A DNA stretch of 64,000 nt from contig WPIO01000011.1 in the NCBI GenBank assembly GCA_009760855.2, forward strand, positions 1,170,001 through 1,234,000, read 5' to 3'. Shown piece by piece: positions 1-64,000 of this stretch (positions are counted from its first letter, which is position 1; every line of letters begins with the position of its first letter). Below the pieces are notes generated by a model, which did no database searches, was not told where the DNA came from, and saw nothing but the letters and a program-made list of their open reading frames with translations. The translations under genes were made by a program, and so were the position numbers. The stretch is from Cristatella mucedo. Its lineage: Eukaryota; Bryozoa; Phylactolaemata; Cristatellidae.

Positions 1-1097
1 TCTCTTTCTGGGCACTTTACATTTGCTCCAAAGGAAGCATGATCGAATGGTTAATGGTAGCACCATTCGATCGTGCTTCCTCTGCAGCAGATGTAAAGTG
101 CCCAGAAAGACATTGAGTTCTCTGAGGGAGCTTTATCAAATGTTTTATTATTATTAAAAATATTATTATGCTCAATGTCAGCAAGCACAACATGGTAAGA
201 GGTGACATGCATAGGGTCAGCATGCAAATATGGTTAGTGGCAGAATGCACAGCATCAGCATGCATAAGAAACATAAGACGCATAAGACATAAAGAAAGTG
301 CTTTGCTGATCGGAAACTAAACGAGTGGCAAGATGCAGACAGGAAGTGCGAGATGTTGTTGGCCTGCAGAGAATTCAAATGAAGTGGATTGCCTCGCCAA
401 GTGTCGGCTCTCTCATTGGACAAGATTTGGGTTTCTTTTAATGATGCATAGATCTCAATTAGAAAATTGCAATGCTCCAGTGATCCGGCCAAGCTAACAT
501 GACAACTGCCAGGGTCTCTCGAGGTTACTCCACTAGAAAAGGTTCGTTGTCGAGCTTGTTCGGTTGACTCAACACTGCGTGTCTCCATTTCTCTGGCTCT
601 CACTATCGTCCCTCTGTCTCTCGGTACTTTCTGTGTGCCCTCCTCTGTGGCCCCATACCTCATCATCCAGGCCATCACCCTGCCTCCCTTGACTTCTCTC
701 CTCATCTCTCCTTTCCTCTACTCTCCTCGTCTCTCCTCTTCTCTCCTCTCCTCGCCTCTCTATCAGTATGTCTCTGCCAGTCAGTCTCTCTCTCTCTCTC
801 TCTCTCTCCCCCCATGTATCCCTGTTTGTCTGTTTCACCTTGCGTTCTACTCGTGTTTTCACTTATTCTTATTTTTCACTTATTTTTCACTTATTTATTT
901 CACTCATTGAAAAACATCAGATCGTGCCCGACAAAAGCGTCCACGTGCGGTAGTCACCGCCGGTATCTGCCGCCACTGCTGCTGCACTGCGTTTTATCTG
1001 CTTGTTCGTTCGACGACCGCATGGGCCGAGTCGCTGCCTTGCCACCTCCTCAATTGCTCGACCGTGTGCGCACGCGGTCGCTACTTGTCGTCGGCAG
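1..1097. other. Upstream sequence with LINE A tail fragments; no exon found
   Basis: Positions 1-290 are LINE A 3' pieces, including a foldback at 3-110 and an antisense tail with (ATT)n at about 140-250. Positions 635-830 are CT-rich with a (CT)n run near 785-808. I found no CUB exon here although the gene must continue upstream. Confidence 0.6.
3..110. repeat. Foldback: inverted repeat of two LINE A 3' ends
   Basis: Positions 3-50 and 63-110 are inverted copies of 48 nt with four mismatches, separated by 12 nt. Both arms are the LINE A 3'UTR segment around tttctgggcactttacat. Transcribed, it would form a long hairpin. Confidence 0.85.
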
Positions 1098-40671
<39,574 letters not shown>

Positions 40672-41503
40672 GCGCTGCCGCTGCGCTCACTGTGAGAGGC
40701 GGCAGCGGAGATCGGGGCGATCGACCGGATAAAGCAGCATCTGAACGACGGCGGGCACGAAGCGTCTTGAGCCAGCGGCGGTGGCGGCAAAAACTGGCGC
40801 TCGCTCACTGCCCTTTGACGCCGTTGCCACCTCAAGTTTGTCGTGCCCGGCTGGTGTGGCGAGCGTAGCCCCGCGACCCTAGCACAGCTCTGCTGCGCCG
40901 TCGTGGCCGGTCCCCACACCAGCCAGTCGTTTAGCTACCGCCTCCTCCTTTGGGCATGTCCGGGCGCTGCCCCTCGAGCGACTGCGCCAACCTCGCCCCG
41001 GCACAGGCCTGCACGGCAGGTCGGTGGTGGCAGCAGCAGCCGATCAGGCGCGCCTCACGCCACCACATCCTGCACCTGGTTTCGCACGCACCTATCGCGC
41101 TTAATGGACAGCACTGCTTTGCCTGAGGCCGGAGAGGCCAAGGCGCTGTGGCCGGGGCCTCGGCCGCCTCCCACCGGCCCTAGCCGCCGGCCCTAGCCGT
41201 CGGCCGTGCCGCGTTCAGGCCGGATGGGCGACGTCTGCTGCCGGTCGTTGTGCCATCTTGCTGGTGGCGCCTCGTGCTGCAACTGATGGCCGTGGAGCGC
41301 CAGCCGCACGGCCATCCGTTGCGCAAGCATATCAGGCTGGAGCAGCAGTCTTCATAATGCATCAGCGTTGCATGATCTGCCCAGAGAGTAAGATAGTCAA
41401 TTGGCCTAGACAGAGTATATTTGCTTATTAAATTGCTTTCGAGCGCTGCCTTAGTTTTTGCTCACTCCTGAGGCTCACGAGAGGTTTGGCAGCGCTGAAG
41501 CAA

Positions 41504-41583
<80 letters not shown>

Positions 41584-42480
41584 TCCGCTTCGACTCAGTC
41601 GACGTACCCAGTCGACGCCAAAGGATAAATCAGAGCAGACGGAAGGTGACTGAGAATCGGCCGAGGCAGGGCACTCATTGGCTGCAGCCTCTGGCTATCC
41701 GCTTTTTTGAGACCGTGGCTTGCGCAGTGCACTGACAGACAGGGTCGGTGCAAGGCATCTTGATGCCGTTGAGGCAGCGATCCGTCAGATATCCGCCACT
41801 CCCCCTTTCTGCTCATGTCCTCCCCCACCAGCCCATCGTGAAATTTAACCCTATTTGCAAGGTGTGAAAACAGTTATTATCGTAAAGACTCACAAATGTA
41901 CATAAATAATATGTGTGGATGCACATAAAATGTTTAAATTAATTGATGTTAATAATTGGCTTTCCTTGGTTTTTTCTCGGCAAACTCGCAGAGCGTCCTT
42001 TAATGCCGAGAGAGAATGCTAAACCTGATTCAATAGAAATGGTTGCCAAGCCGACCAGTCTTTCTTGGCGCATCGTTCAAAGAGGATTATTTTTTTATCT
42101 GTTTTCATTTTGAAAAACTTCTTCCTCCACTGAAATTAGCATTAGGTCAATATATATAGCCCTGACTGCCACTGAAAGATTGGGAACAATTTCTCTCAAA
42201 CTTATGCTGCAATAGAAACTAGTAGACATCTTGGGGACTCACAGCAGTCTGGGGAAGTCTCCTGGCTTGCAGCTCACCGCACAGTTCCTCCCCGGCTAAA
42301 TCCTCGCAGTCTCCCATGATCGTAAGAGTCTCACAACAGATGCTTGCACTCACTGAAGGATATCTTGTGTCGGAAATCTTGAAGATATCATGCAGGAACT
42401 CAAACAGTTTGCTGTGTTTTTGAATTATGATTAAACCTTTGTGTTATACATTCTGCTACCACATCTAGAGCAGCAAAATA
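40672..42480. other. Region after the CUB gene stop; probable 3'UTR and spacer
   Basis: No coding motif was found. A (CTG)n array lies at 41507-41581. The first AATAAA I noticed is at about 42476, roughly 1.8 kb after the stop, so the 3'UTR extent is unresolved. Confidence 0.4.
41507..41581 (+). repeat. (CTG)25 trinucleotide repeat
   Basis: 25 uninterrupted CTG units, 836 nt past the CUB gene stop on its sense strand. Confidence 0.97.
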
Positions 42481-42499
42481 AAAGTTAACCTTATACCCA

Positions 42500-42578
42500 A
42501 ATGTAAAGCGCCTAGAAAGAGACTAAGTTCTCTGAGGGCGCTTTATCAAGTGCAATATTATTATTATTATTATTAGCC
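42500..42578 (+). mobile_element. LINE A tail fragment
   Basis: aaatgtaaagcgcctagaaa, the complementary ctctgagggcgctttatcaa and an (ATT)n tail. Confidence 0.85.
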
Positions 42579-42721
42579 TTTTCTCATTGGGATCCTGAAC
42601 AGCCGCATCCCTGCTTCATAATCAAACAACATTCTCTTTTTTCAATTGTCGATTTTTTCACAAGTGGGTTTAATCTCCAACTCTATCTATTTGGGTTGCA
42701 TCCACCAATATTTTATGGAAG

Positions 42722-42724
<3 letters not shown>

Positions 42725-42782
<58 letters not shown>

Positions 42783-42842
42783 CATTCTACATTCACCCTA
42801 TGCACATTTACACATATATATATACATATATATATATGTATA
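42725..42842. repeat. (TA)n microsatellites
   Basis: A run of about 27 TA units is followed by shorter TA/CA-rich blocks. Confidence 0.95.
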
Positions 42843-42879
42843 TTTCCTTCGGAGCTCCAGTACTGGTTTTCAGTGTTTT

Positions 42880-44330
42880 CTAGCTGTTAAACTCCCAGTC
42901 CCAAGCCACTTGATGTCTGCTATAGAACTTTACTGGCGACATTGACCTCAGATACAATGTCGTACCAGGTAAGAAGCAAAACTAGAAATGGAAGTGTTGC
43001 TATGCTATTGGCCATTGCTTGTGCTTCAGATCTTGTCATAGATCCAGCCAACCCTTTGTGACAAATACCTTCATTTATCTCAAACAGAGCATTAGAGACT
43101 TTGTCAAGGTTGTATCTCAGCGGTTTCAGAGCATCAGTTCTGCTTTCCAATCTTATTTCACGGAGTTGTTTTACTGTAAGGTCCTTGGCATCAGTGATGT
43201 GACTTTTTGAGGACTCCCTAACGCCGAAGGCAAAGAAATTCACAGCCTCCGGGCAACTCCTTGCTGCATCAATTAAAACTAGATTCAGGGAATGGGAACT
43301 GTAAGGTACATAGAAGGCACGTGGACTTGTGTTCAGTATTCACGTCTGCACTCCATTTTCCTTGCCTTGAATGTTACTGCAATTGCCCTACCCTTGTCCT
43401 CTCATATTTCCTACATCAAGTCTCATATCTTTGAGCTGCTCAAACAGCACTTCAGTCACGGATTCAGGCCTGTGGTCTCTTGCAATGGAACGAAAGCAGG
43501 AATCTCTCTTGATTATCGCTTCGATTTCACTTAGGTGAACAAGGTGAATGATCTTAGGTCAGTCTGTTCAGTAAGGCTGACATCTGGGGTACTGTCAAGG
43601 ATAGCTTAATAGTATTTTGCTGACTTGGCTGCTCCTGTAATCTGATGCTTTATTGTAGAAGCTAAAGTTCGTATTAATTCATTCTGTGTGCCTTTGCCGA
43701 GATAATGTACTTTAGTTTCTTAGTCAGTACCCTCCGCAGGTGTTCCGTCATCAGAGAGAGGATCAAAGAGGGTCATAAACTAAGCGGATTTGAGAGAAAG
43801 TTTCCATTTCCGGGTGCTTTTCGTACGATCCACGAATAATGCTAAATTTTGAGTTCCAAATACTCTTGCTAATGCAATGAGGCGCTTCAAGATCCGCTCC
43901 TAACATCTCTCTTGTTGCTTATTTTTCTGCCGAGTTGTCTCGTCTATTAGCATGCCTTCTGCTAGCTGCACCTCCAAATCCCTCCAAGCTTGATAACGTT
44001 CTAGGTGTGGTGGACTTTTCTCGTAAGAGGACAAAATTGCCGACAGGTTTATTCTCAATTTTACAGCCACTTTCTTGTATTAACGAGATGCTAGCCTTCT
44101 TGCCGAATAGCTTACAGCAAAGCAGCACACTACATTTCTTGTTATAGAATACGTCAACCACAGGCGACACATCTCCACCCCATTTGCAAGCCTTTTTTTG
44201 TACTGGAGCTGAGAAAATATTCAGTTGTGTGAATCTTTTGGAAAGTCACGGGCATAAACCCTGCTGCTGCGGTCCCTTGCGCACTAGCAGTGCACTAATA
44301 TATTCAACGTTATCACAGGGCCAAGTGGCA
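42880..44330 (-). pseudogene. Decayed hAT transposase (ZMYM1/DUF4371-like)
   Basis: Read in several frames on the minus strand, it shows in order SVLLCCKLFGKKASISLIQE, then SVTEVLFEQLKDMRLDVGN, MRGQG followed by a stop where YDNG is expected, SHSLNLVLIDAARSCPEAVN, EIRLESRTDALKPLRYNLDK, and RSEAQAMANSIATLPFLV with LTWYDIVSEVNVASKVL. This order and wording fit the DUF4371/hAT transposases related to ZMYM1. Stops and frameshifts show it is dead. I did not find terminal inverted repeats. Confidence 0.8.
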
Positions 44331-44475
44331 GGATCATTGTAATCCAACTACGGTTCAGCTTGTTGCAAGACGAACTATATTGTCTTGATTTTCACTTATC
44401 TCTGTCTGGTTTTTATCTTTACTTGGAAGTGGGACTGTGGTTTCTTCATCTTGCTCATTCAGACATCTCCACTTA

Positions 44476-45690
44476 ATAATAATAATAACACACTTGATAA
44501 AGAGCGCCCTCGGAGAACTCAATCTCTTTGTAGGTGCCTTACAATTGCTGCAAAGGAACCACGATCGAATGGTTAGTGGTGGCATGTTCAATGAGCAACA
44601 AGAATAACATGGCTAAGGGTGACATGCATAGGGTCGGCATGCAAGTGTGGTTAGTGTCAGCATGCACACATAAGCCCATAAAGGACGAATCATGGGGACC
44701 CACTTAATGCTGTGACAAATAGATGTTTTTTAGTTTCTTTTTAAATGTCAAGTCTGGTGATGTCAAGACGGAAGTCGAGAGTGAGTTCCAGGCTTTGGGA
44801 GCTTACTAACTAAAGGCACGGTCTCCCAAAGATTTGAGGTTCGTACGAGGTATAGGTAAACGACACATTCCGAAAAGCGAGTGGTACGATGCTTAGTCTG
44901 GTTAAGCAGTAGATCTAATAGGTAGGCTGGAGCCAAAGAATGACGAGACCTGAAATTGAGCGACAAAAAACTCGACCCGTTGCTTGACCGGGAGCCAATG
45001 CAAGTCGGCGAGAAGTGGTGTGATGTGGCAACTGCGACGCTCACGAGAGACATGCCTAGCTGCAGAGTTTTGCACCAGTTGCAAGTGCCTAATTTCGCAG
45101 GCCGGTAGACTAGCAAGCAGTGAGTTACAGAAGTCAAGACGGGATGTCACAAATGCATGGATCAACTTAGATGTGTTATCCCTGTCTAAGGAAGCCCGAG
45201 TTTTAGGTAGCTGAAAAAAGGCAGACTTAATTGTGGAGCTGATGCGATTGTCTAACGAAAGGTCACTTTGGAACATGACACCTAGATTTCTTGCAGATTT
45301 AAGAGGAGTCATGCTGGCAGAGCCGATTTTGAGCGTTAGCCTTTCCAATTTCTGAATCACACTTGGTTTGCCCATAACTAGTAAGTTAGTTTTATCAACA
45401 TTTAATTTAAGAACATTTGCTGCCGTCCATGTGTGGATGTCATCAATACATGCAGCAAGGGAGTTGAGAGAGTTCGACGTGCTGGAGGGCTCGGAGGGAT
45501 CAAAGCAATGGTAAACTGAGTGTCATCGGCATAAAAGTGAAAAACCAGATTGTGCTTGGCGATCCCATCGGCAAGAGGTAGAGTATAAACTGTTAAAAGA
45601 GGCGAACCGAGCACCGAGCCCTGAGGTACCCCTGTACTTACGTAGTTCCAGTAGGAGCCGAGTCTGCATCTAAAGGCTGATTGAGGCTGA
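44476..45690 (-). mobile_element. LINE A fragment reaching the RT active site
   Basis: The (AAT)n tail starts at 44476. Minus-strand ORF2 pieces in several frames include GVPQGSVLGSPLLTVYTLPL and FYADDTQF at about 45500-45700, then the usual C-terminal region. It is the longest LINE A copy here but is broken by frameshifts. Confidence 0.9.
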
Positions 45691-45860
45691 TTTAACAGCC
45701 TCAATTGCGGCAGAAGAACCTAAACGGCTATCACAGCTTGCAGTGGGCAATACGAAAGATCGCCCACTGTAGGAATCAAACCCGCGACCTCGGTCGTGAA
45801 GAGCGAGCACCTTACTCCTTGGCGAAGACCCAGGTCTGGGGTAAATTGCATAGAATGTGC
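45683..45860 (-). mobile_element. tRNA-like SINE
   Basis: On the minus strand a box-A-like ggagtaaggtgctcgc and a box-B-like gcgggtttgattcc are followed by the family segment ending gaggctgttaaatc. It abuts the LINE A fragment. Confidence 0.65.
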
Positions 45861-47179
45861 ATTGCACACTAGCCAGCCTCCCAAAGGCACTCGAGCGAAA
45901 AACCTGTGAAAAACACGGGATGCTATCATAAATTGGACATATGGAGGTGAAAGCTTAAAAAGTCGAGCTGCATTAATGTCACGTTAGCGAAGAAACATTG
46001 AGGTTGAAACTTTGTTACCTTTTATGAGCCCAAAACGCTACCAGCGATCAGGCTTGCCTTTGACTTTCACTTATTATTCGCTATTATTTTCCTTTTTTGT
46101 TTACTCTTTCCTGTCCCTCTAGCTGGTTTGCAATGCATTTTTGCTTTTCACTAGTGGCCTTCGCTCGTCGGAGCTTATTATACGCCTGTGCAAACAAAGA
46201 CTTCTTTTAACTCTCGCTTTTCTGGAAAACTTGCCTTATGTATGCAAATCATAACATAAAAAACGTTACCATTTATTATGGTAATGAAACCTTCGATTCA
46301 TAAGAACTTTATAATTTATTTCCACTTCTGAGACATTTACGTTTATGGGGCACAAGGACGTATGTATAATTTCAAATTCCAGCCACGAGAGTGCATTTCG
46401 TCATGCGAATTGACTGGAAGCTAATTGTGCGGTGCGAACTAACGAGAACGCTTGGCTTTTTCCTGCGGGCTTCCTCGAAGCAGTGGTAAAGCCTGTGTGA
46501 CCGGGCACACACACACACACACACACACACACCGGTCTGAACTACTTTGATACAGGAGGCCTCAAATGCGACAGCATCCCGAGTCGGTCAGGGAGGCAGC
46601 AGCAACCGGAAAGCAAAGACCATTTCACGACACAGGGGTCGGCCTGCTGTAAGCTCAAACGCAGCCTTAGGGCAAGTTTAGGATATCTAGAGGCGGCGCA
46701 AGTCGATGCCAAGGCCTCCAAACTGTTGATTTTTCTAGCTTGGCAGCAGCACCGAGTGAATGACATAAGCGGCGGCGGCGGCACTTTGGTTAAGCGAGCA
46801 TTTATTACTTAGTACGCACAGACAGGAAATGACCAAGCCGGCACTGCAGCCGGCACGCAAGCCATCGTGCAGTCGGCTCCGCGGGTATACATGTGTCCTT
46901 CGGCTTTAATAGCAATGGGTCGCAACTTGAAAATCAAAATTGCCTGTAAACTAAACTGCTACAGGCCCAGTCTTCAGCCAAGCTTACTTAAGTAGGCTAA
47001 CTGAAACATTTCGACGTGAACGTTTATGTCACTTAGCTGAGGTTCGCGCCAGCAGCCGCAGCAGCCCCGCCTGACACGTGGCTACGGTTCGCTGTGACAG
47101 AGGCAAGGCCCAAGACGGTAAACAAATTGCAGCAGCAGCACATGTAAGATAGATAGCCTCGCCGGTCAGCGCAGCGCGG
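45861..47179. other. Spacer and ATP6V0D 3'UTR; nothing else seen
   Basis: It contains a (CA)n run at 46508-46532 and a candidate minus-strand poly(A) signal at 46801. Open frames here have no recognisable domains. Confidence 0.5.
46801..46806 (-). terminator. Candidate ATP6V0D polyadenylation signal
   Basis: TTTATT on the plus strand is AATAAA for the minus-strand V-ATPase gene, 374 nt past its stop. It is the first canonical signal I saw downstream. Confidence 0.5.
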
Positions 47180-55753
<8,574 letters not shown>

Positions 55754-56006
55754 GCTCGACACAGCTACGCAGCCGCGCACTAGAGGATCGATGCAACCGG
55801 AACTCGGAGGCGGTTTATACCGCGGCACATGACCGGACCAACCGCGAGAGCCTGTACGGTCTGGTATCCGCTGACCCGACGTGGCCCCGGAAGTACTCCG
55901 TCTAACCACGCCCCGCCAGGCACTGTGGGTAATAGACCCCGTACCTCCGGTCTTTTTGCGGTCGCCTTTACTCCGAACCACCGCGTGGACGTCGCTCCTG
56001 CCTGCC
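55754..56006. promoter_or_regulatory. Putative bidirectional promoter between ATP6V0D (-) and AHCY (+)
   Basis: Only 253 bp separate the two start codons, so both 5'UTRs and any shared promoter must fit here or start inside the other gene's first exon or intron. The stretch is GC-rich and contains a GC-box-like ccacgccccgcc at about 55914, an E-box/M-box-like cacatgac at 55826-55833 (TCATGTG on the minus strand), and a symmetrical gcggt-ttat-accgc at 55810-55823. The motif assignments are inference from consensus only. Confidence 0.75.
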
Positions 56007-62950
<6,944 letters not shown>

Positions 62951-63131
62951 TGACTATTCTGCAGTTGACAAACCAGGGATTGAGCTTCGGTCATCGTGCC
63001 ATCTTAGGCCTAAGCAGCACGGCGTCAGCGTCTGCCTGCTGCTCCCGGCGGAGCGCTGCTGGTCACACCTTTCAGCAGCATAGCAGAAGGCGTGCCTCCC
63101 TAGTTTTGTTATTCGTATTGGTCCAAATGCC

Positions 63132-63137
63132 AATAAA
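63132..63137 (+). terminator. AHCY polyadenylation signal AATAAA
   Basis: A canonical AATAAA lies 182 nt after the AHCY stop codon, with a second AATAAA-containing stretch some 15 nt further on and T/GT-rich sequence beyond it. Confidence 0.75.
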
Positions 63138-63614
63138 ACCGACTGCCAAAAATAAATAGATATATTTGTGCTCTCCTCAGTTTGTTCACTATGTGCGCAT
63201 AGTTACTAGTCAGCCGTAATTTCTGTTGCTACAACAAGTCATTCGGACGATGGCCAGCTCAATGGCAACCTGGAAAGTCCAAAATGGAAGCCAATGACAA
63301 ATTCTCTTCCTGTATGTTCGTTAAAACATACACCTGTGCACCGCTCACTGGGTATTAGCCTGGAGTGTAAGATGCCTGCATTTGCTTGTACGACGCATAG
63401 TGTGTTGATGTCTCACCCAGTGGACAGGTCACCTGTGGAGTTCCACTCGTGTCTTTGCAGCTCTAGATTTATACCTAGCCTCTAGGGAAAGTGATTCGGG
63501 GGGCCATCGGGAATTGGCCATCGATTCTGAGCTGAGGATACCTGGCTATATTGTCATTTAAACCGTAGGAATTTGCTGCAGCAACTGCTAATTGAATGCT
63601 TGCCTTGCAGAATC

Positions 63615-64000
63615 CTTGATGTTGGACAAGTTACTTAAACTAATCGATGATGAAACAACTACTCATGGGACACCCAAAGCAAGCGGCTGGCCTTGGAGAC
63701 TTCTCTAGTTGCATGTTCTTCTTTAATTGGTGAAGCTATAGTTCGATCATCACCATATTTTGGTGTACTATTTGATAACTGCTTGAAGTTTGAAAGCCTC
63801 ATTACTGCCTCCTAGTCTAGTCATCACGTTCGGTCCCTGTACAAGATTGGTAACTTTCTACCACGGTGGCTTATTAAAAATCCAACTAGCTCCCTGGTTC
63901 TGTCTTGGCTAGACAAGTGCAATTCGTATTTTTTTGGCTACCGAAAAAAGCCTTCGAGTCCGCTGCCAGCGATGAGTTTGTCTAAATGGCTAGTCAACAA
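63615..64000 (+). mobile_element. LINE B ORF2 remnant running off the window end
   Basis: Stop-ridden sequence matches the ORF2 stretch after the active site of the full LINE: gggacacccaaagcaagcgg (GHPK), tttggtgtactatttgataa (LGVVFD), cggtggcttattaaaaatcc (QWLVKN) and tcttggctagacaagtgcaa (SRLDYCN). The 5' part was lost and the 3' part lies beyond 64000. Confidence 0.82.

Noticed and set aside
1064-1097. A start codon for the CUB gene just before the first CUB exon
   Set aside because: The frame starts with GTG, has no signal peptide, and a good acceptor at 1097 fits the phase-1 border seen elsewhere. The gene continues upstream.

Overview
This window is animal nuclear DNA. The genes are split by many spliceosomal introns, every exon chain closes in the standard genetic code, and the introns are full of microsatellites, SINEs, fragments of CR1/L2-like LINEs and one decayed hAT transposon. 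I would call it an invertebrate metazoan but cannot name the phylum from sequence alone. Coding exons are GC-rich; introns and the intergenic space are more AT-rich and repeat-laden.

Three genes can be read by exon joining. (1) Positions 1098-40671 (+) hold the 3' part of a very large multi-CUB-domain gene. I place 19 CUB domains in 37 exons, about 2289 codons, ending in a stop at 40669-40671 with no transmembrane segment. Cubilin is the best match by architecture, but the N-terminus lies outside the window. (2) Positions 47180-55753 (-) hold a complete V-ATPase V0 subunit d gene, 8 exons and 351 residues. (3) Positions 56007-62950 (+) hold a complete adenosylhomocysteinase (AHCY) gene, 8 exons and 431 residues. 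Its first exon is only 25 nt long. In every case donors, acceptors and phases join in frame.

The V-ATPase d and AHCY genes are head to head with only 253 bp between the two start codons, so they probably share a bidirectional promoter. The CUB array is modular: introns between domains are in phase 1, with one exception (CUB7/CUB8), as expected for tandem duplication of a symmetrical 1-1 exon module. The position of the intron inside each domain varies.

Repeats: an almost full-length CR1/L2-like LINE (about 35.70-38.80 kb, minus strand) sits in the last CUB intron, flanked by direct repeats of about 89 bp. A second LINE family (A) left at least ten 3' fragments ending in (ATT)n. tRNA-like SINEs are scattered through the introns. 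Both LINE families and the SINEs carry related 3' hairpins. A decayed ZMYM1-like hAT transposase lies at about 42.9-44.3 kb between the CUB gene and the V-ATPase gene. I saw no rRNA, tRNA gene, CRISPR array or prokaryotic feature.
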